Shown: one piece after another, positions 16,410 to 24,503 of the stretch
Numbering within the stretch: position 1 is the first letter of the stretch
Layout: every line of letters begins with the position of its first letter
Assembly: GCA_964465945.1 (NCBI GenBank)
Contig: CAYXMM010000007.1
Span: forward strand, 1 to 64,000
Source of the DNA: JAJRPT01 sp964465945
GTDB lineage: Bacteria > Bacteroidota > Ignavibacteria > Kapaibacteriales > UBA2268
Length of the DNA: 64,000 bases
Reading direction: 5' to 3'
Notes under the pieces: generated by a model
Told to the model about the DNA's origin: nothing
The model's input: the letters and a program-made list of their open reading frames with translations, nothing else
Database searches by the model: none
Program-made: the position numbers and the translations under genes

Positions 16410-17844
16410 ACTTAGTTTTTAAATAATGAGTAATATTTTTTTGAAATCTTTCAGACATTGGAACTTTTAAGAATTTAATAATATATCCATGATTGTTGTT
16501 TATATAGATTGAACTAATTATATTGAGAATAAAGAAAATAGGAACTGCAAATGAAACAGTATTATATGTATTTGCAGTTAAAAAATTAGTTTCAAATTGA
16601 ACTGTCATAATGTATGGGATCATATTGACAATAGAAGATTGAATAGGAGTTTTAATTAAAAATTTATTACGTCGAAGATTAATAGAATGGTAATAAATAG
16701 AAATAAAAAATGTAAGAAATGTAAAAGCTGTCGCAATACCTGACTCTGCAAGTAACGCTAAAAAAGAATTATCAGAAAAGTTAGCAATTTCAGAATTATG
16801 TGAGAAAAGCCCTGAACCTACACCTAAAATTGGGCTTTTCGCCCAAACTTTAAAGCTATCGAAAACGACTTGTAATCGCCAAGTTAATGATTCGCCTGAT
16901 ACCAAATCATCTTCACCAAATAATAAATAGTTTAATACGGTGTGCACCCTTTCACCAATTAGATTAAGAACGCTTAACCCTACAATATCTTGAATTATAT
17001 AGTCAGAAATAACAAGTACTATTGCTGAAAAAATAAATATTTTAAAATATAGTTTTAATAATTTTTTATTTTCTAAAAACATACTTATAAATATTAAAAA
17101 TGAAAGTCCTAATATGGCAGTCAGTGAAAAAGTTAAGAATAAATTAATTAATATTAGTGTAAAAATTAAAATATTAAGAAATTTATTCTCAAATACTTTT
17201 TTAGTTTTAGTTATGAAAGGAATTGAAAGGTAAATTAAGTTATGCAAGTTATAATTTACTAAGGCAGATGGTTCAGAAAAAATTGAAGTAGCTCTATAAA
17301 AGTCTTTAAATTGGAGGGCAAGTTGTTTAACCTCTACATCTGCAGTTATTTCACCTTCTCTTGCAAGAAATGAGGCATTATTTAGAGCAATCCACCCACC
17401 AGGTAAGTCTAATGCCCTTGCTACTAATTGATATATTCCATATAAGTTTACAAATATTGAAGCAAATAATAAGATTTTTAAAATTTTAAAAATTAGTCTT
17501 TCATCAAGTTTTAGTGTTAAACCGAAAAAAATAAAAATATAAAGATAAAGGAAGTGTGCATAAGTTTTAGCAAACTGAACAATTAAGTCGTCATTTACTT
17601 CTAAAAGTGGCACTAAACCAGAAACTAACATAAAAAATGATAAAAGAAATATAAAAATATGAATTGAAGTTTTTGGGATATGAAGTTTTTTTCCACCCCA
17701 GAAAAAATTAAATAAAAAAATATTATCTAATATTAATATTAATAAATCAGAACTTGTAATCCCAAAATTGCCAATTCCAAACACTTGGAAATGCATTAAT
17801 GGGAAGAAGAAGTATAAAAGTATTACAAGTATTTTTATTAACAT
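16402..17844 (-). CDS. O-antigen ligase/polymerase-like multi-spanning membrane protein
   Basis: 480 aa with about 11-12 hydrophobic segments from the first residues (ILVILLYFFFPLMHFQVFG) to about 450. The periplasmic loop before the last third contains SPILGVGSGLFSHNSE followed by FSDNSFLALLAESGIATA. This G-V-G-x-G ... N-S-x-L ... E-x-G-I arrangement is characteristic of the Wzy_C (WaaL/RfaL/Wzy) family. The likely role is ligation or polymerisation of surface polysaccharide at the periplasmic face of the inner membrane. No other glycan genes lie beside it, so the substrate cannot be assigned. Confidence 0.75.
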   Translation of the reverse strand: MLIKILVILLYFFFPLMHFQVFGIGNFGITSSDLLILILDNIFLFNFFWGGKKLHIPKTSIHIFIFLLSFFMLVSGLVPLLEVNDDLIVQFAKTYAHFLYLYIFIFFGLTLKLDERLIFKILKILLFASIFVNLYGIYQLVARALDLPGGWIALNNASFLAREGEITADVEVKQLALQFKDFYRATSIFSEPSALVNYNLHNLIYLSIPFITKTKKVFENKFLNILIFTLILINLFLTFSLTAILGLSFLIFISMFLENKKLLKLYFKIFIFSAIVLVISDYIIQDIVGLSVLNLIGERVHTVLNYLLFGEDDLVSGESLTWRLQVVFDSFKVWAKSPILGVGSGLFSHNSEIANFSDNSFLALLAESGIATAFTFLTFFISIYYHSINLRRNKFLIKTPIQSSIVNMIPYIMTVQFETNFLTANTYNTVSFAVPIFFILNIISSIYINNNHGYIIKFLKVPMSERFQKNITHYLKTKSI

Positions 17845-18047
17845 TTAAGTTTTATTTCTTATATTTGTTTAATTAGTTTTTACAAAATAATAATTTGCAA
17901 TTTACGTGATTATTTATGCGTATCAAAATAAAAAGCATTAAAACTAATGATGTGAAAAAATAATTTTTATAATTTAAAAATTTTATTTGTTTTTACAAGT
18001 CCTCATAAACAGCATAATTTAGAAGAACAACTATCGTTTCGTGGCAT

Positions 18048-18055
18048 TATTTTTG
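18048..18055 (+). promoter_or_regulatory. Bacteroidetes-type -7 element TATTTTTG
   Basis: An exact TAnnTTTG match ends 14 bases before the ATG at 18070. It is followed by TCTCA, as is the element at 13429, giving a shared TTTGTCTCA core. It implies a very short leader for the second S66 gene. Confidence 0.4.
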
Positions 18056-18069
18056 TCTCAAAAATATAT

Positions 18070-19131
18070 ATGAAACGAGATATGTTAAATAGAAGAAGTT
18101 TTATCACATTGTCTGGCTTAGGTTTGCTCAGTAGTAAGCTTATTGCAGCCAATAAATTTTCACCTCAAACTGCCGGTGTTTTTGAAAATGAAGCTGGCGT
18201 TATGAATATTATTGTCCCTAAACGATTAAAAGAAGGTTCAAAGGTTGCTATAACAGCCCCGGCATCTTCTACAACAATGTGGGAAATTGATAAAGGTGTG
18301 AGATCATTTAAGTCTTTATCTTGTAATGTTGTAGTTGGAGACACTATATTAAAACAGAAAAACAAGTATAATTACTTCTCAGCTCCTGATGAACAAAGAT
18401 TAGATGAGTTTATGTCTTTTATTGTAGATGATAGCATTGATGCCATAGTCTGTGGACGAGGCGGTTTTGGAGTTATGAGGATATTAGATAAATTAGATTA
18501 TGAGTTGATTAGAGCAAATCCAAAAATTATTATGGGATTTAGCGATATTACTGCATTATTGCTTGCCATTTATACGCAATCAAGAATAGTTTCATATCAC
18601 GGACCCGTTGCATCATCTAGTTTTAATAGTTTTACTATAAGCCATTTAAAAGATATGTTTTTCACTAATGAAAACTTAACATTTAAAGATAATTCTGCTT
18701 TATCTTTGCAGGGTGGGGAAGCCATTGGTAAGTTAGTTGGCGGTAATTTGAAAATGATTTGCTCAACCTTAGGCACACCTTACGAGATAGATACCACTGA
18801 TGCAATATTGTTTTTAGAAGATGTCGGTGAACATCCTTATCAAATTGATAGAATGCTTACTCAACTTCGACTTTCTGGGAAACTTGACAAATGCAAAGGA
18901 TTTGTTTTTGGTACTTTCAAAAATATAAATCAAAGAAAACCTTTTTTCCCTAACTACTCTTATACTATTAAAGAAGTTGTTGAGCAAGTTATTAAGCCAT
19001 TCAATAAGCCAATATTAATGGAAATGCCGATTGGACACATTGAAAACAAACTTACTTTACCTATTGGAATAGAAGCAAGATTAAATGCGGACAAAAAAGA
19101 AATTGAGTTAATAGAAAGCCCAGTAATGTAA
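18070..19131 (+). CDS. S66 LD-carboxypeptidase paralogue, Tat-type N-terminus
   Basis: 353-aa paralogue of the enzyme at 10536. The triad is intact: Ser158 in GFSDIT, Glu250 in LFLEDVGE, His323 in PIGHIENKLTLPIG. GRGGFGV and GGNLKMI also match the family. The N-terminus NRRSFITLSGLGLLSS is a good twin-arginine signal, pointing to periplasmic action on L,D-peptides of peptidoglycan or a related amide. It ends right at a repeated hairpin (19130-19177) that forms one border of the Cys-rich operon. Confidence 0.85.
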   Translation: MKRDMLNRRSFITLSGLGLLSSKLIAANKFSPQTAGVFENEAGVMNIIVPKRLKEGSKVAITAPASSTTMWEIDKGVRSFKSLSCNVVVGDTILKQKNKYNYFSAPDEQRLDEFMSFIVDDSIDAIVCGRGGFGVMRILDKLDYELIRANPKIIMGFSDITALLLAIYTQSRIVSYHGPVASSSFNSFTISHLKDMFFTNENLTFKDNSALSLQGGEAIGKLVGGNLKMICSTLGTPYEIDTTDAILFLEDVGEHPYQIDRMLTQLRLSGKLDKCKGFVFGTFKNINQRKPFFPNYSYTIKEVVEQVIKPFNKPILMEMPIGHIENKLTLPIGIEARLNADKKEIELIESPVM

Positions 19132-19177
19132 AATAAAAAGGACTGATCCAGATTTAATTCCAACTCAGCCCTATAAG
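19130..19177. repeat. Hairpin repeat copy A (terminator-like), left border of the Cys-rich operon
   Basis: The stem AGGACTGA / TCAGCCCT surrounds a loop containing CCAGATTTAATTCC. The same ~47-base sequence recurs in the same orientation at 22349-22396 with only two substitutions and two single-base gaps. It begins within the stop codon of the S66 gene and lies between convergent genes, so it can act as a terminator. The stem of this copy is less perfect than that of copy B. Confidence 0.8.
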
Positions 19178-19226
19178 TATCAATTTCCTAAATTTTAGAG
19201 TGTATTTACAACTTTGCTCCTTTTTT

Positions 19227-19895
19227 TTACTCTTCGCAATCTCCATCTACGCATGGTATCGGTAAATTTGGGTCTAAACAATCTACATAAGATGACATTG
19301 TAGAGCAAGAATTTACAGAATATGTTGTAGGTACGGAAACATCATATACAAAGAAGTTATAAACATCATCGTAATTGCATGTTACATTGTATTCTCTATA
19401 ACAACACTTTGTGCCACAACTTAAATATTGAAAAACGTCAACGAAACTATACGTTTGTCCATTAATCATCCTCGTATATATTTTCTCCAGAACATTCATA
19501 CCTTCAGGGCAACATACTTCTGCTGATTGATCAACCCTAATGATAGACCTTATTTTTGCTTTACATTCTTTCTCGTAATAAACTCTTACTTTACCTGTGT
19601 ATTTATCAATTTGTGGAATAGAGTTTTTTACTGCTTTCACTTCTAAAATTTTCATCATTGTTGAATCTGAAAGAAATTCACTAATATTAGTTAAGGTAGA
19701 CCAATTTATTCTAATTTCGTAGGTATTGCCTCCAATACTTCTATAGTCATAGTCTACAGTTGCATAATTGGAATATCTATCGTTATAATATGCTAATTGA
19801 TTACTCCAAGGACCTCCTCCAGTAGGACAATCTTGTGCGTAAATTCTGTTGTGAATGCTAACTAAAAATACGATTATAATTAATAAAATTTTCAT
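19227..19895 (-). CDS. Cys-rich secreted protein (B), paralogue of the 21477 protein
   Basis: 222-aa secreted protein of unknown function with a signal peptide (MKILLIIIVFLVSIHNRIYA). It shares a series of motifs with the 224-aa protein two genes upstream: NTYEIRINWSTL versus NSYDIKIDWGSL, IIRVDQSAEVCC versus CYIKVDQTNSVYC, SCGTKCCYREYNVTC versus SCGTACCTASYILEC, and a closing LPIPCVDGDC versus LLPCESDC. The conserved Cys pattern predicts several disulfides. It has no T9SS domain of its own. It is the last gene of a three-gene unit, 7 bases after the propeller gene. Confidence 0.75.
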   Translation of the reverse strand: MKILLIIIVFLVSIHNRIYAQDCPTGGGPWSNQLAYYNDRYSNYATVDYDYRSIGGNTYEIRINWSTLTNISEFLSDSTMMKILEVKAVKNSIPQIDKYTGKVRVYYEKECKAKIRSIIRVDQSAEVCCPEGMNVLEKIYTRMINGQTYSFVDVFQYLSCGTKCCYREYNVTCNYDDVYNFFVYDVSVPTTYSVNSCSTMSSYVDCLDPNLPIPCVDGDCEE

Positions 19896-19902
19896 TTTGA
19901 TC

Positions 19903-21465
19903 TCAATCCTTTATAAATTTTAAGTTATTTATTCCATTGGCATTATTAATTTGCACGAAATATTGACCAATGCTTAAATTTGAAATATCAATTGATTCTG
20001 TATAAACACCTTGAACTACTTCTTCGCCTAAAATGTTTATTATTTTATAATTACTATTTTTGTCAATTCCTTTAATTATTATTTTGTCGTTACTTGGGTT
20101 AGGATAAAGTAAAATATGTGCTTCGCTATCCTTTACATCGCTAACTAAAAATATATTTTCGTTTATAGTTAATATGCCATGTGTGTAAAAGAAAAATATA
20201 TCCCCATTTGATGATTTTTGAATGTCATGGAAACCGAGTAACAAAGAAGTAATAGCACTATATTTTTCATATTCATCGCCGAATAATGTGCCAATTTTAT
20301 ATCCAAAAACTTCGTCCTCATAAATATCATCTCTTTGAACAATGAATTTAGCATTATCTAATATTACTTTGGAATCTACTTTAACAATTTTATCATCATT
20401 ATTTATTAAATAAATTCCCCTTTCACCAGTAAAAAGTATTCGCCCATCAGATAGTTCAGTTATAGCATAAACTGACTGATACTGCTCGTAAGATGAATTT
20501 TTTTTCTCGGTTAGACCATCAATTTCTTTATATACTCGCCAAATGTCATCTTTTAGATTATATTTTGATAAACCTTGGCAACAGCCGTAATTGATGATAC
20601 CAATACTATCTTGCTTTAAAATAGTTTTATTAACAGTCGAAATGTATAAATTCCCTTTGCTATTTTCAAAAATCTGTGAAACGCTCTTATTAACTTTATT
20701 GCCGTAAAATTCATTTACTCCATCTTTGTTATTCCATAAACCTTTAGGGAGTTCCGCTGATAAATGTATCATTGCAGTTTTTACTAATCCTCCATCTTGG
20801 TTAAACACCCATAAATCGTTTGCCTCATATTTACTGAAATCCAATTCAGTTTTATCATATTTTCGCTGTAAAGCAATGTTGCCATTATTTAGTGCGATTA
20901 AATTTGATTTACCGTTTACAAAACCATTATCAAAGTAGCCATTATATATTTCAATAAGGTTTGAGCCATCATATTTGTAAAGTCCACCTTTGTATGATCC
21001 TATCATCATTTCTAAACAAACGAACCACATATTACCATTTTTATCAAACGTTATATCACTAACAGTGGAATTGTCATTAAATATATCGAAGTCAAATTTT
21101 GTCCATTGATTATTCGAAAATTTATAAATAGCATTGTTTATTAAAAACAAATCACCATTTGCATTTTTAACGATTTTAGACCATCCTTTTACATAAATTT
21201 GTTGTTCAGCAGTATCCTGATTATAAGTCATTTCAATCTCTTGAAAGTCTCCGGATAAATTCATTTTAAACATACCTGCAATATCTTTTTTGCTTGTCTT
21301 ATCTATAGACTTCCTTGTTAATATAAATAAGTTATCGCCAACTAATTCCATATCCATCATTAACTGATGTTTATCAAAGACTTTGTTTTTATCTCTAATA
21401 AATTCAAAAGAGTATAAATTTACGCTTAATAAACAAAGAACTAATATTATTTTGATAAATTTCAT
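19903..21465 (-). CDS. Secreted beta-propeller protein with T9SS type A sorting domain
   Basis: About 520 aa. It has a signal peptide (MKFIKIILVLCLLSVNLYS). A body of propeller-like blades has recurring patterns such as DITFDKNGNMWFVC, ENSKGNLYIST, ELSDGRILFTGERGIY and KSSNGDIFFFY, like two-component-regulator propellers. The C-terminal T9SS domain has LYPNPSNDKIIIKG and LSIGQYFVQINN. The frame is open to a GTG at 21474, but AGGAG lies 8 bases before the ATG at 21465, so that start is preferred. It is flanked by two paralogous Cys-rich genes 7-11 bases away, so the three products probably act together outside the cell. Confidence 0.75.
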   Translation of the reverse strand: MKFIKIILVLCLLSVNLYSFEFIRDKNKVFDKHQLMMDMELVGDNLFILTRKSIDKTSKKDIAGMFKMNLSGDFQEIEMTYNQDTAEQQIYVKGWSKIVKNANGDLFLINNAIYKFSNNQWTKFDFDIFNDNSTVSDITFDKNGNMWFVCLEMMIGSYKGGLYKYDGSNLIEIYNGYFDNGFVNGKSNLIALNNGNIALQRKYDKTELDFSKYEANDLWVFNQDGGLVKTAMIHLSAELPKGLWNNKDGVNEFYGNKVNKSVSQIFENSKGNLYISTVNKTILKQDSIGIINYGCCQGLSKYNLKDDIWRVYKEIDGLTEKKNSSYEQYQSVYAITELSDGRILFTGERGIYLINNDDKIVKVDSKVILDNAKFIVQRDDIYEDEVFGYKIGTLFGDEYEKYSAITSLLLGFHDIQKSSNGDIFFFYTHGILTINENIFLVSDVKDSEAHILLYPNPSNDKIIIKGIDKNSNYKIINILGEEVVQGVYTESIDISNLSIGQYFVQINNANGINNLKFIKD

Positions 21466-21476
21466 TTTTTGCACTC

Positions 21477-22151
21477 CTATTTACAATCAGATTCACAGGG
21501 AAGTAATTGATTAGTTAAACAATCCAGAGTTGTAGAATTATCACAACCAGTTGAAGTATATGTTATATTTAAAATTTCCCATCTCGTTCCTATAGGAGGA
21601 GTAACCTCTCCATCACATTCTAAGATATACGATGCTGTGCAACAAGCAGTGCCACAACTTGTTTTGCTTCTTATGGGATAATATTTAGTTCCTTGATAAT
21701 TGAACCAATCTGGCTCGCCACCTACCCAATCTTGGTTATAACAATAAACTGAGTTTGTTTGGTCAACTTTAATATAGCATGCCAAACCCTTCAAACACTC
21801 TACTTCATCATATAAATTAATTGTTTTTGTAGAATACTCATGGCATCCACCAAGTATAAAATTTATTACATATTGTATATATAATTCTTTATAATTTTTT
21901 AAAGTAAATCTATAAACATTATCGGTAGGGATTACTAAAGAACCCCAGTCTATTTTTATATCATAAGAATTTGGTCCTGTTAGTTTATAAAAGAAGTCTA
22001 CATTTGAGTCATCTAACAATATAGATGGATATATTTCAAGCCCAAAATTTTCATATTTTATAAATTCTGTTAAATCAGGACAGTCGACTTGCGACCTTGC
22101 ATTTTTATTAAATAACAACATTATTGTTATTAATATTAGAAAATATTTCAT
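21477..22151 (-). CDS. Cys-rich secreted protein (A), first gene of the propeller unit
   Basis: 224-aa secreted protein with a signal peptide (MKYFLILITIMLLFNKNARS). It is paralogous to the 222-aa protein at 19227, with the same order of motifs: N-x-Y-x-I-x-I-x-W near 60, VDQ near 125, CGT-x-CC near 168 and a C-terminal DCL...LPC...DC. I do not recognise the family. It is the promoter-proximal gene, followed after 11 bases by the T9SS propeller gene. One interpretation is a Cys-rich ligand or cargo presented by the propeller; this is inference from gene order. Confidence 0.75.
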   Translation of the reverse strand: MKYFLILITIMLLFNKNARSQVDCPDLTEFIKYENFGLEIYPSILLDDSNVDFFYKLTGPNSYDIKIDWGSLVIPTDNVYRFTLKNYKELYIQYVINFILGGCHEYSTKTINLYDEVECLKGLACYIKVDQTNSVYCYNQDWVGGEPDWFNYQGTKYYPIRSKTSCGTACCTASYILECDGEVTPPIGTRWEILNITYTSTGCDNSTTLDCLTNQLLPCESDCK

Positions 22152-22229
22152 ACAATCACCTCAATTTTTGTTAATTTAAAAATAATTTATCATTATTTCA
22201 AAAGCAACTTAAAACATTTTTTTTTTTGC

Positions 22230-22237
22230 CAAATTTA
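22230..22237 (-). promoter_or_regulatory. Possible -7 element (TAAATTTG) of the Cys-rich/propeller operon
   Basis: This exact TAnnTTTG match on the minus strand is about 78 bases upstream of the first Cys-rich gene. No -33 TTTG stands at the expected distance, so support is weak. Confidence 0.25.
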
Positions 22238-22348
22238 TTTTAAAAAAAAATAAAAAGTTATCCACATTATGACATTTTTTTAAACAAATATAGTTCATTT
22301 CTCATTTAATTGCTAAAAAATAAAAATTTATATTTTATCCGAAATTAC

Positions 22349-22396
22349 AAAATAAAAAGGACTGAGCCAGATTTAATTCCGAACTCAGTCCTTATA
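22349..22396 (-). terminator. Hairpin repeat copy B; terminator of the efp-acc-gcvH operon
   Basis: The perfect 10-bp stem AAGGACTGAG / CTCAGTCCTT carries a loop with CCAGATTTAATTCC, followed on the minus strand by U-rich sequence. It is a near-identical direct repeat of 19130-19177. It lies 60 bases past the gcvH stop codon, where an operon terminator is expected. Confidence 0.8.
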
Positions 22397-22455
22397 AATT
22401 TTTTTAGGACGAGGTAAATAGACTAACTTTTTTAGCTAGGTCAGGAAGTCAATTT

Positions 22456-22836
22456 TTATTGTCCTACGTGAGCTTTGTAAGCGTCAACATCCATTAAGGA
22501 GCTAAGTTGCGATAAGTCAGATAGCTCAACTTTTATCATCCAAGCTTTGCCGTAAGGGTCAGAATTTACTATTTCTGGATTGTCATTAATTCCTGTATTT
22601 ACTTCGATAACTTTTCCAGAAACTGGTGCTAATAAGTCAGCAACTGTTTTAACTGCTTCTATAGTTCCAAATTCACTGCCTTGCTCTATTGATGCTAAAT
22701 CTTCATCAATATCAACATATACAACATCGCCTAATTCCGATTGAGCGTGGTCTGTTACGCCGATTGTTCCAATATTACCATCGATTTTAATCCATTCGTG
22801 GTCTTCTGTGTATTTTAGTCCCTCTGGGAAATTCAT
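22456..22836 (-). CDS. gcvH: Glycine cleavage system H protein
   Basis: 126-aa lipoyl carrier of the glycine cleavage complex; it shuttles the aminomethyl group between the P, T and L proteins. The lipoylation site is Lys63 in IEAVKTVADL. DHEWIKIDG and IGVTDHAQSELGDVVYVD at the N-terminus and NDPYGKAWM-like NSDPYGKAWMIKV near the C-terminus are diagnostic, and the length is typical. Its start codon overlaps the stop of the TOPRIM-like gene by four bases (ATGA), so translation is probably coupled. No gcvP or gcvT is in the window. Confidence 0.95.
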   Translation of the reverse strand: MNFPEGLKYTEDHEWIKIDGNIGTIGVTDHAQSELGDVVYVDIDEDLASIEQGSEFGTIEAVKTVADLLAPVSGKVIEVNTGINDNPEIVNSDPYGKAWMIKVELSDLSQLSSLMDVDAYKAHVGQ

Positions 22837-23363
22837 ATACTTTCTCCTAATAATTTATTATATGTGTAATTTAAACTTAAATTTCTACTTAAACTTTGTT
22901 TTAGCTGAAAATGTTTCATAATCTCGATTAGAAAGCTTGTTTTTGGGTGATACTTAGTTAAACTTTGAGAATTAAAAAATTCTTTAGTTACACGTTGTGT
23001 ATCTTTTAAAAATCTCAGTCCTTTTAAATCAAAATACCTAAAATCAATTCCAGCAGCGTACCAACTTTCAATCTCATCTATGACAATAAGAATTTTATCA
23101 TCATCTAATTCATTTTCAAATTTATGTTGAACTTCTCTTCTTCGCTCTTTTAAAGAATTTTTAGAATCAAAATCAGCAAATATAAAATAATCCCATTCAC
23201 TTACTTGCTTTATTGATTTTAAGAACTTGACATTATCAGTTTTCTTTTTTTGAGCATATTTCCAAAAGTATACTTTTTCAAAATGAGTTAAATATTTCTT
23301 AAAGAAAAATTTTAAAAATATTTCGTCATCATCACCTTCTACAAAAATATAAAGAATTTTCAT
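22833..23363 (-). CDS. TOPRIM-like partner protein of the adjacent ATPase (candidate defence nuclease)
   Basis: 176 aa. The N-terminus ILYIFVEGDDDEIFL places an acidic residue (Glu9) after a beta strand. It is followed by IFADFDS (Asp64, Asp66) and IDEIESWYAAG (Glu97/Glu99). This E ... DxD arrangement is the signature of TOPRIM folds found in OLD-family, AriB/DUF4435, DUF4276 and RloB-like proteins, which pair with ABC-type ATPases in antiphage modules. It lies 13 bases after such an ATPase gene and overlaps gcvH by 4 bases. It is smaller than AriB (about 300 aa). The nuclease role is inferred; it could instead bind nucleotide or RNA. Confidence 0.6.
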   Translation of the reverse strand: MKILYIFVEGDDDEIFLKFFFKKYLTHFEKVYFWKYAQKKKTDNVKFLKSIKQVSEWDYFIFADFDSKNSLKERRREVQHKFENELDDDKILIVIDEIESWYAAGIDFRYFDLKGLRFLKDTQRVTKEFFNSQSLTKYHPKTSFLIEIMKHFQLKQSLSRNLSLNYTYNKLLGESI

Positions 23364-23376
23364 TTTTTAATAAAAT

Positions 23377-24498
23377 TTAGTCAAGTAAAGATGATGAGAT
23401 AATTACATCAATTCCTAAGTCATTTTGTAAGAACACTTTTGCATTTTCGAAATCTTTTATTTTCTTTATTGAAGAAAATCCATTTTCATTTCTCGAAATT
23501 AAGTAAATATCCTCTAATTTCACACATTTTAACATCTCAGGATTGTGGGTTGTTAAAAATATTTGATTTTCTCTTGAAGAATCGTAAAATAAAGACACAA
23601 CTCTTGAAATCAAATAGGGGTGTAATGCTCGCTCAGGTTCTTCAAAAATTTTAATTTTAGATTCGTCAAAAAACATTGCTATCACAAGACAGAAAACAAC
23701 CATAGTTCCATCGGATAGAATTGTGCTTGGAAGAAATATATCTTTATAATAAGATTCTTGCAAGTTAATTACAAGGTTCTCATTGAAATAGTTTTCAATA
23801 TTAACATCTTTAATGAAAGGAAGCGCTTGTTGTACAAGATTTATAAATGTATTTTTATGATTTTCGTTTTTAAACAAATGTCTAAGCACTATTGATAGAT
23901 TAGAACCATTTTCTTTTATTTCAATTAAGTCATTAATTGTTGAAGGCAATTTTGCTTTTTTGACATCAAAATCATAGATTTTACTTTTGAAAATATCAAT
24001 ATCAAATACATCAACTAAAATCTGTGCTAAGCAATTTCCCTTGTTAATTTTTTTAGATATTAGTTCCTTAGGAAATTTTTCATCTGTTAATTTACTTTGA
24101 TATGATAATTTACAATTTTGATTTAATAGTTCATATTTATTATTATTGCTTGTTAATAATACTTTTTCAAATTGTAAATTAATTTTAGAATCATAATAAA
24201 ATTGAATGTGATAAATTAGTTCTTTGAAATCGGAGTCTTTACTATGAGAGATGAAATGATAATAAATTTCCGTTTGGTTGTCGTCGTTACCAATGTTTTT
24301 AAAAAACTCGATATCACCTTGTAACGACAAAGCATTGTTAATTCCGACTTGAGATAAATCCTTTAAAAATTTAAAAAGCTGAATAAAATTAGACTTGCCA
24401 GAAGCATTTGCTCCAACTAACAAATTTAAAGAGTTAAACTCGACATCTAACTCTTTAAAATTTTTGAAATTCTTGGCTTTTATATTTTTAAGAAACAT
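23377..24498 (-). CDS. ABC/SMC-type AAA ATPase (AAA_15/AAA_21 class)
   Basis: 373 aa. It begins FLKNIKAKNFKNFKEL, the classic RecF/OLD-like opening strand. Walker A is GANASGKSN (Lys35), an ABC-like signature LSDGTMVVF lies near 260, Walker B is KIKIFEEPERALHP (about 284-297), and an H-loop is TTHNPEML. This is the architecture of ATPases paired with small nuclease or TOPRIM partners in OLD/PARIS/AbiL-RloAB-like systems. It starts 5 bases after accC and is followed by the TOPRIM-like gene, all on one strand. DNA repair is an alternative role, but the partner gene favours defence. Confidence 0.75.
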   Translation of the reverse strand: MFLKNIKAKNFKNFKELDVEFNSLNLLVGANASGKSNFIQLFKFLKDLSQVGINNALSLQGDIEFFKNIGNDDNQTEIYYHFISHSKDSDFKELIYHIQFYYDSKINLQFEKVLLTSNNNKYELLNQNCKLSYQSKLTDEKFPKELISKKINKGNCLAQILVDVFDIDIFKSKIYDFDVKKAKLPSTINDLIEIKENGSNLSIVLRHLFKNENHKNTFINLVQQALPFIKDVNIENYFNENLVINLQESYYKDIFLPSTILSDGTMVVFCLVIAMFFDESKIKIFEEPERALHPYLISRVVSLFYDSSRENQIFLTTHNPEMLKCVKLEDIYLISRNENGFSSIKKIKDFENAKVFLQNDLGIDVIISSSLLD

Positions 24499-24503
24499 TA
24501 TCC

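Larger units (their letters stand above)
22152..22455. other. 304-bp intergenic region between the Cys-rich operon and gcvH
   Basis: Very AT-rich with no supported gene. It holds a possible minus-strand -7 element for the Cys-rich operon (22230-22237), a perfect DnaA-box 9-mer TTATCCACA (22258-22266), and hairpin repeat copy B (22349-22396), which terminates gcvH. Confidence 0.6.

Noticed and set aside
22152..22455. Possible replication origin because of a perfect DnaA box and AT-rich DNA
   Set aside because: Only one box was found and no dnaA, dnaN, gidA or parAB genes are nearby.
23377..24498. Calling the ATPase/TOPRIM-like pair a PARIS system outright
   Set aside because: The partner (176 aa) is much smaller than AriB and lacks a clear DUF4435 pattern; only a PARIS/OLD-like relationship is defensible.
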